In this document: positions 1-8,701 of the stretch, in pieces
Layout of the letters: every line of letters starts with the position of its first letter
Numbering within the stretch: position 1 is the stretch's first letter
Assembly: GCF_004364335.1 (NCBI RefSeq)
Contig: NZ_SOCR01000002.1
Location: 124,001 to 188,000 of the forward strand
Source: Pseudomonas graminis
GTDB taxonomy: Bacteria > Pseudomonadota > Gammaproteobacteria > Pseudomonadales > Pseudomonadaceae
DNA: 64,000 nucleotides
Direction: 5' to 3'
The notes under the pieces: generated by a model
Seen by the model: the letters and a program-made list of their open reading frames with translations, nothing else
Databases searched by the model: none
What the model was told of the DNA's origin: nothing
Program-made: the position numbers and the translations under genes

Positions 1-496
1 GATAGGCCGCGGCCCAGGCGCATTTGCCTTTGGGTGCGTTCTGCCCGGCGCGGTGCCACGGCTGTTCCCAGTAATTGGGCGCAGGGTCGGAGTTCCAGAA
101 CGTGCTCACCACCAACTGGCCACTGCCGTCACGGTGGAAAAACGAACTGTGTTTGTTGCGCCCCGGCGTGCGTTTGTCAGGCATCGGCCAGACGCCGCCG
201 CCGAAGACTTTCTGATCGCCGTACTGATCGACCAGGCCTGGCAGCACTTTGTCGATGCCATCGCTGTCCAGCAGCGGCACCGCCTGGGTAATCGCCCGGG
301 ACTGGGCCTCTACGCGGGCCAGGTCCGACAGGATACGCGTGCCGATCTGATCAACCTGGCTCAGCACCACCTGCTCCTGGGTCGCGCGGACCTTGGGCGT
401 GACGAAGTGAACGATGCCCTGTTCGGTGATCACCGCGATCACCACCACCAAGGCCACAAATATGACCGTATAGCGCGCCTGCACTGTTTTAAACAT
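1..496 (-). CDS. Methyl-accepting chemotaxis protein, N-terminal part (cut by window edge)
   Basis: The reading frame stays open to the left edge, so only about 165 residues are visible. The protein begins MFKTVQARYTVIF, has a membrane segment near residues 8-29, then an extracytoplasmic domain containing FGGGVWPMPDKR and SSFFHRDGSGQLVVSTFWN. That layout fits a Cache-type chemoreceptor sensor, which would bind a ligand in the periplasm and signal through a HAMP and methyl-accepting domain lying outside the window. The start at 496 has GGGG about 8 bases upstream; an in-frame ATG at 508 is the alternative. The family call rests on the N-terminal pattern only, since no signalling domain can be seen. 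It could also be a Cache-domain kinase or cyclase. Confidence 0.65.
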   Translation of the reverse strand, partial: MFKTVQARYTVIFVALVVVIAVITEQGIVHFVTPKVRATQEQVVLSQVDQIGTRILSDLARVEAQSRAITQAVPLLDSDGIDKVLPGLVDQYGDQKVFGGGVWPMPDKRTPGRNKHSSFFHRDGSGQLVVSTFWNSDPAPNYWEQPWHRAGQNAPKGKCAWAAAY

Positions 497-612
497 CGTC
501 GACCCCATGCCATGAATTTTGTAGTTGTTTTTGCAGACTCCTGAAGGGCTATCGACCGAAAGCCGACAAGGATGAGGGGCCAGAAAATTGTTTTTTCCGG
601 CGCAGCAGGGCG

Positions 613-1362
613 TCACTGTACCGGGAGGAAATTCAGGAACAGCAGGCTCTGGGCGTAATTCAAACCGATGCGTCTATACCGCTCGTCGAGCATCTGAGTG
701 AGCAGATCCAGGCGCGCCACGATCTTGCCGAATTCGGTGGCGAAACTGAGGTTGCTGCCCTCCTCTGAAATCTCGTTGGAGAACAACAGCAGCTCGCCAT
801 TGGCGTTCTGCCGCTGGCTCAGCAGCCAGGTGGCCTTCTCGATATTGCGCGCAGCGTTGCTGACGAAGGTCGGGTTGATCTGGTCGGTCATGAAGAATTC
901 CAGGCGCCCGCCGTGGGCCGTGACCAGCATGCTGCCGATGGCATAAATGAAGGCGCCGACGCGATCGCCAAGGAATTCCGGGCTCAGGGCGTAACTCAGG
1001 GCGGCGAGGTCGCGTCGAGTGCCCAGCTGCGGCAACGGCTTCTGTTGCTCGATGGCCTGTCGCACGTTGCGCTCGGCAGCCGCGGCGTCGACGAAGCCGG
1101 ACTTGCGCCACTCGCCGGGATTGCGCAGGTAGAGTTTGTTCATCAGCAGATAAAGGCTGTCGAGGTTGTCGGCCATGGCCAGTGTCGCCATGCGGTCCAC
1201 GCTGGTCTGAAAGAACTCCTGGGGGCGCGTCTCGCTGAACTGCGTGGCGACCTCCTGGCCGTCCTGGCGCGTACAACCCGCGGCGCCGAGCCCGAGCATG
1301 CACAGAACAAACAGCGGGCGCAGAAGACGGCAAACGGATAAAACGGAAAACACGGCGAGCAT
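613..1362 (-). CDS. Putative lipoprotein of unknown function (249 aa)
   Basis: The N-terminus is hydrophobic and ends in LGLGAAGC, a lipobox whose Cys is near residue 30, so the mature protein should be lipid-anchored in an envelope membrane. The rest is soluble and helix-rich, with a region containing YALSPEFLGDRVGAFIYAIG that looks like a short hydrophobic or amphipathic helix. I do not recognise a catalytic motif. The gene stands alone between a chemoreceptor and the divergent mltA. The ATG at 1362 has only a weak ribosome site (CTGGGATTG). Codon use is ordinary for the region. I regard it as a conserved Pseudomonas envelope protein without a known role. Confidence 0.75.
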   Translation of the reverse strand: MLAVFSVLSVCRLLRPLFVLCMLGLGAAGCTRQDGQEVATQFSETRPQEFFQTSVDRMATLAMADNLDSLYLLMNKLYLRNPGEWRKSGFVDAAAAERNVRQAIEQQKPLPQLGTRRDLAALSYALSPEFLGDRVGAFIYAIGSMLVTAHGGRLEFFMTDQINPTFVSNAARNIEKATWLLSQRQNANGELLLFSNEISEEGSNLSFATEFGKIVARLDLLTQMLDERYRRIGLNYAQSLLFLNFLPVQ

Positions 1363-1588
1363 CAATCCCAGGCTTCAACGAACTGGACGCGGCGTGAATC
1401 GCCGCGTCCCGGCCAAGGTCAGAACGGCTGAAGGCAAAAAAGTGCAATGTCGGCGGCAAATCCGCTTTTAAAGCGATTCGGCGGCCCTGTGAGCTTTCAT
1501 GCAAATGATTCCCTCATCCATTTGACGCAGCCCTCCGCTTTCACCAAGCTAGCCGCCTTCGCATGATTCTCAGGAAACACCCCGCGTG

Positions 1589-2746
1589 ATGACCACAAGC
1601 CTGCACTGGCGCCGTTTCGTATTCTGCCTCGCTCCCCTGATCGCCCTCCTCGCTGCCTGCGATGGCGGCGCGCCAAAGACCAAGCCCTCCGAAGCGACGA
1701 CCTACGTCAGCGTCGAGTGGGACAAACTGCCGGCGGTGAACGACGCCGACCTGATGGCGGGTTACAACAGCTGGTTCTCGGCGTGCAAGCGTCTGGCCAA
1801 GGACCCGGTCTGGGGCGGCACCTGTGCCCTCGCCGCCCAGGTGCCGCAGAATCCTGCCGCGGTGCGCGACTTCCTCAAGAGTCAGTTGCAGGTTTACAGC
1901 CTGCGTTCCTCCGAGCACGGCGCCAATGGCCTGATCACTGGCTACTACGAGCCAATCTATAAAGGCAGCGAGCAGCGCAACGACGCGCACCCGGTGGCGG
2001 TGTATGGCGTGCCCGACGACCTGATCATCGTCAACCTCGACAGCATCTATCCCGAGCTCAAGGGCAAGCGCCTGCGCGGGCGACTTGACGGCCGCGTGCT
2101 GCGTCCCTACGACGACGCCGCCACCATCGGCACCAAAGGCGCCAATGCGCCCGTGCTGGCCTGGCTGGAAAACCCCATCGACCTGCAGTTCCTGCAAATC
2201 CAGGGCTCGGGTCGGGTTCAGCTGGAGAGCGGCCGTCAACTGCGCATCGCCTACGCCGACCAGAACGGCTACCCCTACAAGCCGATCGGCCGCTGGCTGG
2301 TGGAGCAAGGCCAATTGACCAAGGACGAAGTGTCCATGGGGCGCATCCGCGACTGGGCGATTGCGCACCCCGAACGCGTGAACGAACTGCTGGGCAGCAA
2401 CCCGAGCTACGTGTTCTTCACCCTGCGCCCGGACAGCACCGAAGGCCCGCGCGGATCACTGAACGTGCCGTTGACCGCCGGCTACAGCGTGGCAATTGAT
2501 CGCAAGGTGATTCCCCTCGGCAGCCTGTTATGGCTGTCGTCGACCCGTCCCGACGGCACGCCGCTGGTACGCCCGGTCGCGGCGCAGGACACCGGCGGCG
2601 CCATCGCCGGCGAAGTCCGCGCTGACATGTTCTGGGGCACCGGCGACGCAGCCGGCGAACTGGCCGGGAATATGAAGCAACAAGGGCAAATCTGGATGCT
2701 GTGGCCCAAAGGCGCCGCCCTGCCGGATGCCAAACCCAAGGATTGA
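1589..2746 (+). CDS. mltA: Membrane-bound lytic murein transglycosylase A
   Basis: MltA cleaves the MurNAc-GlcNAc bond of peptidoglycan, leaving 1,6-anhydro ends, and acts from the inner face of the outer membrane. The lipobox LLAAC lies near residue 24. Motifs of the family are present: GYYEPIYKGS, FLQIQGSGRVQL, and a C-terminal 3D-like barrel with VAAQDTGGAIAG, whose Asp belongs to the catalytic site. Length (385 aa) is normal. A GTG at 1586 directly precedes the ATG at 1589; AGGAAA upstream fits either, and ATG is preferred. It is a single-gene unit transcribed away from the neighbouring lipoprotein gene. Confidence 0.95.
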   Translation: MTTSLHWRRFVFCLAPLIALLAACDGGAPKTKPSEATTYVSVEWDKLPAVNDADLMAGYNSWFSACKRLAKDPVWGGTCALAAQVPQNPAAVRDFLKSQLQVYSLRSSEHGANGLITGYYEPIYKGSEQRNDAHPVAVYGVPDDLIIVNLDSIYPELKGKRLRGRLDGRVLRPYDDAATIGTKGANAPVLAWLENPIDLQFLQIQGSGRVQLESGRQLRIAYADQNGYPYKPIGRWLVEQGQLTKDEVSMGRIRDWAIAHPERVNELLGSNPSYVFFTLRPDSTEGPRGSLNVPLTAGYSVAIDRKVIPLGSLLWLSSTRPDGTPLVRPVAAQDTGGAIAGEVRADMFWGTGDAAGELAGNMKQQGQIWMLWPKGAALPDAKPKD

Positions 2747-2865
2747 TCGCGCTGAACCGCCGACTGATGCGCCACCCGCGTCAGCCGGCGCGAATCGCGG
2801 GTTGAACTGAAATCGGTTTCAAGTATCACAGCATGCTTCTTCCCGGAAACCCTTCTCGATCTGCC

Positions 2866-4077
2866 ATGAATACCTCCCACACCCCGCAACATTTCAATAT
2901 GGGCTGGCTGCTATTCGCCCTCGCCATGGGCGCGTTTGCCATCGGCACCACCGAATTCGCTTCGATGACCTTGCTGCCTTTCATAGCCGCTGACTTCCAG
3001 GTCACCCAGCCGCTGGCCGGGCATGCCATCAGTGCCTACGCATTGGGCGTGGTGGTGGGTTCGCCGGTCATCATGGTGCTCGGCGTGCGCCTGCCGCGAC
3101 GGGCCTTGCTGGTGGCACTGGCCGCTTTCATCGGGATCGCCAACGGGCTGAGCGCCGTAGCGCCTTCGCTGCCATGGCTGGTGTTCTTCCGCTTTCTCAG
3201 CGGTTTCCCCCACGGCGCGTACTTCGGCGTGGCCATGCTGCTGGCCGCTTCGCTGGTGCCGAAGAATCGCCGCGCCCAAGCGGTGTCCCGGGTGTTCATG
3301 GGGCTGACCATCGCCACCATCATCGGCGTGCCGTTCGCCACCTGGATCGGCCAGACCATCGGCTGGCGCTGGGGCATGGCAATCGTCGCCGGGCTGGCGG
3401 CTATCACCGCTGTGCTGATCCGCTGCCTGGCACCCGCATCCCCTGCCGACGCCGACGCCAGCCCGTTGCGCGAACTCAATGCTCTACGCTCCCGGCAGGT
3501 CTGGCTGACCCTGGGCATCGCCGGCATCGGCTTCGGCGGGATCTTCTGCGTGTACACCTATCTGGCGGCCACGCTGATCGACGTCACCCACGCCTCACGT
3601 TTCATGATCCCGGTGGTCATGGCCGTGTTCGGTTTGGGCACCACCGTCGGCAACCTGATCTGTGGCTGGGCCGCCGACCGCGCCACAATGCTCGCCGCCG
3701 GGGTGTCGCTGGGCTTCACCGCGCTGGTACTGGCGTTGTACCCCTCGGCCACCGACAACCTCTGGCTGCTCATTCCGCTGGTGTTCTTCATCGGTTGCGG
3801 CGTGGGCCTGGCAGCGATCCTGCAAACCCGCCTGATGGACGTTGCGCCCCATGCGCAATCACTCGCGGGCGCACTGGTGCAGAGCGCGTTCAATATGGCG
3901 AACGCCATTGGCCCGCTGGCAGGCGGCGCTGTGATAGCGGCAGGCTACGGTCTGCCGGCCACGGGCTATGCAGCAGCGGCATTGACGCTGGGCGGTCTGG
4001 GTATGTGGTATTGGGCGCTGATGGATGCGCGGCACGCTGATCGCCGCTTTGCCCGGCAGGCTTCCGGGTCAGTCTGA
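2866..4077 (+). CDS. MFS transporter, DHA1/AraJ-like exporter
   Basis: A twelve-helix major facilitator protein, probably a proton-driven efflux pump in the inner membrane. The first helix carries FAIGTTEFASMTLLP, the signature of the AraJ/YdhP group (sugar or drug efflux), and the end of the fourth helix has MGLTIATIIGVPFATWIGQ, the antiporter-type motif C region. About 400 residues is the usual length. An upstream in-frame ATG at 2833 would add eleven residues; neither start has a good ribosome site, and 2866 is chosen because it puts a typical short N-tail before helix 1. It stands alone with no regulator beside it. Substrate unknown. A related exporter lies near the right end of the window. 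Confidence 0.85.
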   Translation: MNTSHTPQHFNMGWLLFALAMGAFAIGTTEFASMTLLPFIAADFQVTQPLAGHAISAYALGVVVGSPVIMVLGVRLPRRALLVALAAFIGIANGLSAVAPSLPWLVFFRFLSGFPHGAYFGVAMLLAASLVPKNRRAQAVSRVFMGLTIATIIGVPFATWIGQTIGWRWGMAIVAGLAAITAVLIRCLAPASPADADASPLRELNALRSRQVWLTLGIAGIGFGGIFCVYTYLAATLIDVTHASRFMIPVVMAVFGLGTTVGNLICGWAADRATMLAAGVSLGFTALVLALYPSATDNLWLLIPLVFFIGCGVGLAAILQTRLMDVAPHAQSLAGALVQSAFNMANAIGPLAGGAVIAAGYGLPATGYAAAALTLGGLGMWYWALMDARHADRRFARQASGSV

Positions 4078-4151
4078 AGCCTGGCGCTGTGTGATGGCGA
4101 GGTTGATCCGAGCTTCGCCCCGGCACTGCGCCTGGGCGAGCTCCAGACTTG

Positions 4152-4355
4152 TCACGCGTTGGGGTCTGCCTCATCGGGCGACGGGAACAACGTATCGACC
4201 TTGTGCTTGCTTGAAGTACGGACCGGTGCCATGGCAGCGGACTCGGCCAGACGTGTGGCCATTTCCCAGTGACGGGATTCCTGCCCTTCAGGCTTGCCTT
4301 CGGTCTCCCAGATCAACTGGGCCAACTGACGAACAGTGTCTTCGTCGACATTCAT
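4152..4355 (-). CDS. DUF2934 family protein (67 aa)
   Basis: Short soluble protein beginning MNVDEDTVRQLAQLIWETEG and continuing with HWEMATRLAE. This matches the DUF2934 pattern, in which an IRxxAYxxWE-like helix is followed by HWxxAExL. The function of the family is not known; members are common in proteobacteria that meet desiccation or plant surfaces. The start is chosen by a strong ribosome site (GGGGGA, 7 bases upstream); the longer open frame upstream lacks one. It lies just downstream of the DUF883 gene on the same strand, about 200 bp away, so co-transcription is possible. Confidence 0.75.
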   Translation of the reverse strand: MNVDEDTVRQLAQLIWETEGKPEGQESRHWEMATRLAESAAMAPVRTSSKHKVDTLFPSPDEADPNA

Positions 4356-4560
4356 GCGTATCCCCCATTTATGCTTGCGCAAGACAGTGGCCGGCGCCAG
4401 AGCGGTGCCGAATCCATCGTCCGCTACGGTACCCGCCATGAACAGTACCAGCCGATAACGAGGGTAAATGACGGGCGTGCAAAAGCCGGCGAACGCTAGC
4501 CGGCCGCTGGTCGGACTTAACGGATCCACCGGAAATCGACGGCGAACCACGATGGCCTCC

Positions 4561-4893
4561 TCAATCCCTGTTGCGTTTGAGCAACAGGCTGGCGACCAGG
4601 CCCAGGCCTGCAGCCACGCCGACGGCGGCCCATGGATGGGTCGTCACGTAGGATTTGGCATTACCCACCGCGCGGGTCAGCGCAGGTTGAGCGTCCATTT
4701 CGACCTCGGTCACCGCGCTGGTGCCACGGGCCAGAAAATCCTTCAGGCGTTCACGGGCCTGAGTGGTGCGGTCCTCGTTCAAGGCATCCCCTGCCGCCAG
4801 CAAGGCATTGGTCTCATCGAGAAAAGTGTTCAGCTCTGAACGGGTTTTCTGATAAAGATCGTCACGCAGCTTTTCAGTGATATCGCTTGGCAT
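4561..4893 (-). CDS. DUF883/ElaB-YqjD family ribosome-anchoring membrane protein
   Basis: A 110-residue protein with a long helical N-part (residues 1-80) and a C-terminal glycine-rich membrane helix, HPWAAVGVAAGLGLVASLLL, followed by KRNRD. This is the layout of ElaB/YqjD/YgaM proteins. In E. coli YqjD binds stationary-phase ribosomes to the inner membrane through this tail. AGGAGG lies upstream of the ATG. A second member of the family occurs about 46 kb away in this window (start 50795), there inside a YqjDE-like operon; this copy stands apart and probably is a general stress protein. Confidence 0.88.
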   Translation of the reverse strand: MPSDITEKLRDDLYQKTRSELNTFLDETNALLAAGDALNEDRTTQARERLKDFLARGTSAVTEVEMDAQPALTRAVGNAKSYVTTHPWAAVGVAAGLGLVASLLLKRNRD

Positions 4894-5060
4894 AATATTT
4901 TTGCCTCCTGGGTGTGAGAAAGGTTGACTGAGGCGCCAATCGATTCGTTCCGGAAACTTTGAAAAAACCCCAGTCTGCCGGGCTGCAAGTCATCAAGCAC
5001 GCTCGCCGGGCCGACTGAACAGGGACTTGATAGACGTATGAAGAATTCAAAAGGGATGCC

Positions 5061-5615
5061 ATGAAAGTCGTACCGATCCTCGACCTGCCTGCCGACCAGC
5101 AAGGCCGCATCCGGCAATTGCGCAATCAGCCAGACGTGCGCAAATTCATGTACACGGACCATGAGATCAGCGAAACCGAGCATCTGGCCTGGCTTGAAGG
5201 GCTCCGATCCAGTTCCCGGCAGCAAGTCTTCGTTATCGTGATGGAAGCCGCACCTGTGGGCGTTGTGTCCCTGAGCGCCATCAACACCACCCACGGCACG
5301 GCGGACTGGGCCTTCTACCTCGACACCACGCTGCAGGGCAAAGGCCTCGGCAGTCAGGTGGAGTTATGGATGCTCGACCATGCGTTCGGCGCCGCAGGGC
5401 TGGAGAAGCTCAACTGCGAAGTGCTCGAGATCAACCCGGCGGTGATCAAGATGCATCAGAAATTCGGCTTTGTGATCGAGGGTGTACGGCGGGAACACAT
5501 CCTGCGCGATGGAAAACGTCTCGGCGCAGTGCTGCTCGGCATTACCAAAGGCGAGTGGCAGGCGCAGCGCCCCAGGGTGCTGGCTGCGGTGGAGCGGGTT
5601 GCGGGGCGTCGTTAG
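5061..5615 (+). CDS. GNAT acetyltransferase, PseH-like
   Basis: A 184-residue GNAT-fold protein. The acetyl-CoA binding region is seen in LQGKGLGSQVELWMLDHAF (the Q/RxxGxG/A motif), and NPAVIKMHQKFGF is the usual motif B helix. The N-part LRNQPDVRKFMYTDHEIS resembles PseH, which acetylates UDP-4-amino-sugars during pseudaminic acid synthesis. No pse or flagellar genes are nearby, so it may instead be a RimI/RimJ-like or small-molecule acetyltransferase. AAAAGGGATGCC places a ribosome site before the ATG. Single-gene unit in opposite orientation to both neighbours. Confidence 0.8.
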   Translation: MKVVPILDLPADQQGRIRQLRNQPDVRKFMYTDHEISETEHLAWLEGLRSSSRQQVFVIVMEAAPVGVVSLSAINTTHGTADWAFYLDTTLQGKGLGSQVELWMLDHAFGAAGLEKLNCEVLEINPAVIKMHQKFGFVIEGVRREHILRDGKRLGAVLLGITKGEWQAQRPRVLAAVERVAGRR

Positions 5616-5691
5616 TGCAACCAGCGGGCTTGCGTGCTCAGGCGCGGAAGCGTGAGGGCACAACTATTATTCGCTGATTACTGGCCGCTGC

Positions 5692-5910
5692 TCACGCAAT
5701 GTTCAAGAGTCGAACCGCGGGGCGTTCATCGGCTTTGCAATACAAATAGTCGCGCCACTTTCGAAACGCGCTCTGCTGCCGGACGAAGGCCACTTCCCAC
5801 TGCGCGCCGCCAATGTGCTCGACGGGGATAGACATCATCTGCTCGGTTGCCTGATCCAGCTCGCTGATCAGGTCGAGTGCGTTGGGAATATCGTAGATCT
5901 GAGGTCTCAT
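5692..5910 (-). CDS. Hypothetical protein (72 aa)
   Basis: Small soluble protein starting MRPQIYDIPNALDLISELDQ, with a tail AFRKWRDYLYCKADERPA. No signal peptide or membrane helix. The ATG at 5910 follows AAGGTG with 7-base spacing, which is better than the start 42 bases further out. I recognise no family. It sits between the PseH-like gene (convergent) and the acidic 73-residue gene on the same strand. Confidence 0.55.
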   Translation of the reverse strand: MRPQIYDIPNALDLISELDQATEQMMSIPVEHIGGAQWEVAFVRQQSAFRKWRDYLYCKADERPAVRLLNIA

Positions 5911-6028
5911 CCGGGGCACCTTATTTTTTTGGCTAATGAATGGAGTGCCCAACCCCTTGATAGTGCGCGTGATAGTGCGCGCGTTCCGACGAGTGGCTCA
6001 TTTGTGTAACACATGGGCCGTCCTGTAG

Positions 6029-6053
6029 GAAAAACCCCACGCGGGGTGGGGTT
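6029..6053 (-). terminator. Rho-independent terminator of the acidic small gene
   Basis: On the minus strand AACCCCAC and GTGGGGTT pair around a five-base loop and are followed by a run of T. It lies 19 bases past the stop codon of the gene that ends at 6072. Confidence 0.8.
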
Positions 6054-6071
6054 CAGTGTGAAGCGCGGTGT

Positions 6072-6293
6072 TCAGCGATTGCCCGGAGAGGGCTCCTCGT
6101 CTTCGTCCACCGGGGGATTGTCAGGAATCTCCATCTCATCCAGGCCCTTGTTGCGAGCTGCGATGGCCGGGTCCTCATCATTGTCGATGCCTTGTGCCGA
6201 GTCTGCACTCGCGTCGGGATAGACCTCTTCTTCGCTGCCCGGCTCGGCAGGGCCCGGATACGCGTTCTCTGGCCCGTTGTCTTCGATACCCAT
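6072..6293 (-). CDS. Highly acidic hypothetical protein (73 aa)
   Basis: The protein starts MGIEDNG and is dominated by Asp, Glu, Pro and Asn with almost no hydrophobic core (for example GSEEEVYPDASADS and NPPVDEDEEPS). It is probably disordered. I recall similar short proteins in many Pseudomonas genomes, often carrying an unsupported kinase/phosphatase label; nothing in this sequence supports an enzyme. The start at 6293 is favoured because TGGAG ends six bases before it; ATGs at 6299 and 6305 lie in or too near the ribosome site. A terminator follows directly, so it forms a single-gene unit. Confidence 0.65.
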   Translation of the reverse strand: MGIEDNGPENAYPGPAEPGSEEEVYPDASADSAQGIDNDEDPAIAARNKGLDEMEIPDNPPVDEDEEPSPGNR

Positions 6294-6328
6294 GATCATC
6301 TCCATTACGAGACGCAGGAAATCTGCGC

Positions 6329-6466
6329 TTACAGGACAGAGGTGGGCTGAGGTGAATTAGTGCCCGGTGGAAGATGAATGGCGCGGTGAGCCGCTGAAAC
6401 AGCGCTGCTTGTCATCGCAATCAGGCCGATAGCGCAGATGATCACTACAATCCGGGCAAGCTCCAT
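6329..6466 (-). CDS. Possible small membrane protein (45 aa)
   Basis: A short frame beginning MELARIVVIICAIGLIAM with one predicted membrane helix and a Pro/Ser-rich tail. The ribosome site is weak and the family is unknown. It lies in the gap between the acidic small gene and the terminator of the chemoreceptor gene. It might be a non-coding frame. Confidence 0.35.
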   Translation of the reverse strand: MELARIVVIICAIGLIAMTSSAVSAAHRAIHLPPGTNSPQPTSVL

Positions 6467-6545
6467 CGCCACTGTGCAGCCAATGAACTCCTCGGTGCCA
6501 GCGTTCAGCGAACCTGAAGCCTGAGCGACGCACTCAGTGTTGCCA

Positions 6546-6569
6546 AACAAAAAACCGCCGAAGCGGTTT
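6546..6569 (-). terminator. Rho-independent terminator of the chemoreceptor gene
   Basis: Minus-strand hairpin AAACCGC-TTCG-GCGGTTT followed by TTTG, starting 26 bases after the chemoreceptor stop. The stable TTCG tetraloop and seven-base stem make this a clear intrinsic terminator. Confidence 0.85.
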
Positions 6570-6595
6570 CTTGTGTACAGCACAGCCCCGTGGAG

Positions 6596-8524
6596 TCACA
6601 CCTTGAAGCGAGCCACCATGTTCTGCAGGGTGTTGCCCAGGCGTGCCAGTTCCAATGTCGAGGCAGCACTCTGCTCCGTCGCGGTCGCTGACTGGTCGGC
6701 AACGTCACGCACACTGATGACACTGCGATTGATTTCATCGGTCACAGCGCTTTGTTCCTCAGCGGCGGCCGAAATTTGCTGGCTCATCTGCTCTATCGTG
6801 CCAATGGCGTGAGTGATTTCCAAGAGCGCTTGCTCGGCCTGCCGTGCCAGGTCTACGGTCCCCTCTGTGCGCCGCATGCTGGCGTCCATCAAGCTCGACG
6901 CTTCCACGGTGCCGTGCTGGAGGGCCTGGATCAGCGCTTCGATTTCAGTCGTCGAGCTTTGTGTCCGCTGAGCCAGTGACCGGACCTCGTCAGCCACCAC
7001 CGCAAAACCGCGGCCTTGTTCGCCGGCGCGTGCCGCTTCGATGGCTGCGTTGAGCGCGAGCAGATTGGTTTGCTCCGCAACGGCCTTGATCACGTCGATC
7101 ACGCTGCCGATCTTGTCGCTGTCATGGGTCAGACGCTGCATCGCCACGCCCAACTGCCCGACTTCGCCAGACAGCTGACTGATTTCTCTGGTCGCATGCT
7201 GTACGACCGTACTGCCATGGGCAGCGCGCTCGGTAGCTTGCCTGGCCGCGCGCGAAGCGTCTTCGGTATTTTGTGCGACCTCCTGCACAGTTGAAGCCAT
7301 TTCATTCATGGCCGTTGCAACCTGGTCAACTTCCAGTTTCTGCTGAGTGACGCCCGCACTGGTCTGTTCGGTCGCGGCCGACAACTCTTCGGCGGCGGTT
7401 GCGATCTGGGTCACGCCCTGACCGATGCCGCCAATCAGTTCGCGCAGGGAAGACGTCATGTGCTGCATGGTGTTTTGCAGCAGGCCCAACTCGTCTTTCC
7501 GGTCTGTGCCAATGTCGTAGGTCAGGTCGCCGTCGGCGATGCGCCGGGCTGCGATGACGCTGTCGTTAAGTGGACGAGTGATCTGGCGGGTGATCAGTGC
7601 AGCGGCGAGCACACCCAGCAACAGCACAACCAACGCCACGCTGAACAACTGGATAATCGCATTGCTCTTTTCATTGTTTGCCGCAACCACCTGTGAGGCC
7701 ATCAAGTCCTCAACACTTTTAACGGTGTCGTTGGTGAGCTGCTGCAACGCGTCGCGTATTTGGTCATTTTGCTGCAGCATCTGCGAGATGATCGCCATGT
7801 TTTCTTTGTACTGCCCAAGCGCGACAAGCGAGGTGTCGACTGCCGCGTTTGACTGAACGGGGAGCTGGCTACGGGCGGCAGCCACCTGGCCCAGCAGCGC
7901 GTCGGCAGTCGCAAAAGTGGCCTGGCGGTTGTCAGCGTTAGGAATGCTCAAGTAGCGACGGAATACCAGGCGGAAGTTGGTCATCCCATTGCGCAGGTCG
8001 CCTGCAATCTTCACATCGTCGATACCGGCCTGGTCTGGCGAGCGCGACACATCCTCCAGCGTCTTCTGCAGCAGCCTCTCGAAGGTAGCGCTCACCTCAT
8101 CGGAGACCTTGATCAACGGCTTCATCGCCCCATCGATTTTCTGGTTGTTGCTGACCAGTTGATCGAAGGTTTTCTTGAGCTCTGCTGCCTGGTTATCGAT
8201 GGCCTTGAGCATGTCAACGTTTTTGGAAACCGTCAGAATCTGCAGACCTTTATCAATGGTGCTGTTCAATGACACAAGGGCAGCGCTGTAACCCTCTGCA
8301 GCGCTGGCACTGGGGCTGGCGGCGTACGCTTGCGAGGCAATTTTAACGTCGAGCATGTCGGCCTTCACTTCAGCGACCCTGGCTGCCTTTTCCAGTCGCT
8401 TGATCAGCAGGTCGGCGCTGTTATACCCAATCCCGGTAACCACCAGGACGCCCAGCAGAATGGCACCGAAGCCTATGCCGAGCTTCTTGCTGACTTTCAA
8501 ATTATCCAGCCAATTGGATCTCAT
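6596..8524 (-). CDS. Methyl-accepting chemotaxis protein with HBM-like sensor
   Basis: A full chemoreceptor of 642 residues. A membrane helix near residues 13-35 ([19 protein letters not shown]) precedes a long all-helical periplasmic domain of about 245 residues, then a second membrane helix ([20 protein letters not shown]), a HAMP domain starting [20 protein letters not shown], and the signalling hairpin with the conserved tip [20 protein letters not shown]. The helical sensor is of the size of the helical bimodular (HBM) type found in McpS, which senses TCA intermediates; the ligand here is unknown. The ATG at 8524 follows AAGGGC; the outer TTG start is unlikely. No C-terminal CheR-binding pentapeptide is seen. 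Single-gene unit ending in its own terminator. Confidence 0.92.
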   Translation of the reverse strand: MRSNWLDNLKVSKKLGIGFGAILLGVLVVTGIGYNSADLLIKRLEKAARVAEVKADMLDVKIASQAYAASPSASAAEGYSAALVSLNSTIDKGLQILTVSKNVDMLKAIDNQAAELKKTFDQLVSNNQKIDGAMKPLIKVSDEVSATFERLLQKTLEDVSRSPDQAGIDDVKIAGDLRNGMTNFRLVFRRYLSIPNADNRQATFATADALLGQVAAARSQLPVQSNAAVDTSLVALGQYKENMAIISQMLQQNDQIRDALQQLTNDTVKSVEDLMASQVVAANNEKSNAIIQLFSVALVVLLLGVLAAALITRQITRPLNDSVIAARRIADGDLTYDIGTDRKDELGLLQNTMQHMTSSLRELIGGIGQGVTQIATAAEELSAATEQTSAGVTQQKLEVDQVATAMNEMASTVQEVAQNTEDASRAARQATERAAHGSTVVQHATREISQLSGEVGQLGVAMQRLTHDSDKIGSVIDVIKAVAEQTNLLALNAAIEAARAGEQGRGFAVVADEVRSLAQRTQSSTTEIEALIQALQHGTVEASSLMDASMRRTEGTVDLARQAEQALLEITHAIGTIEQMSQQISAAAEEQSAVTDEINRSVISVRDVADQSATATEQSAASTLELARLGNTLQNMVARFKV

Positions 8525-8701
8525 CGCCTGTAGCCCTTGATTTTTTTCGTAATGCTTCGTTATCGACTCCCTGGTTGAAAAGTTAATCAAATGGATGATC
8601 GTTAAAACTGATCATTCCGTTCGAATTTATCTATCGATTCAGGCGGCCATGCTTTAGGGCATGTGCTCTCTTCCTTCCGCGTTTTACCCAGCATCACACC
8701 C

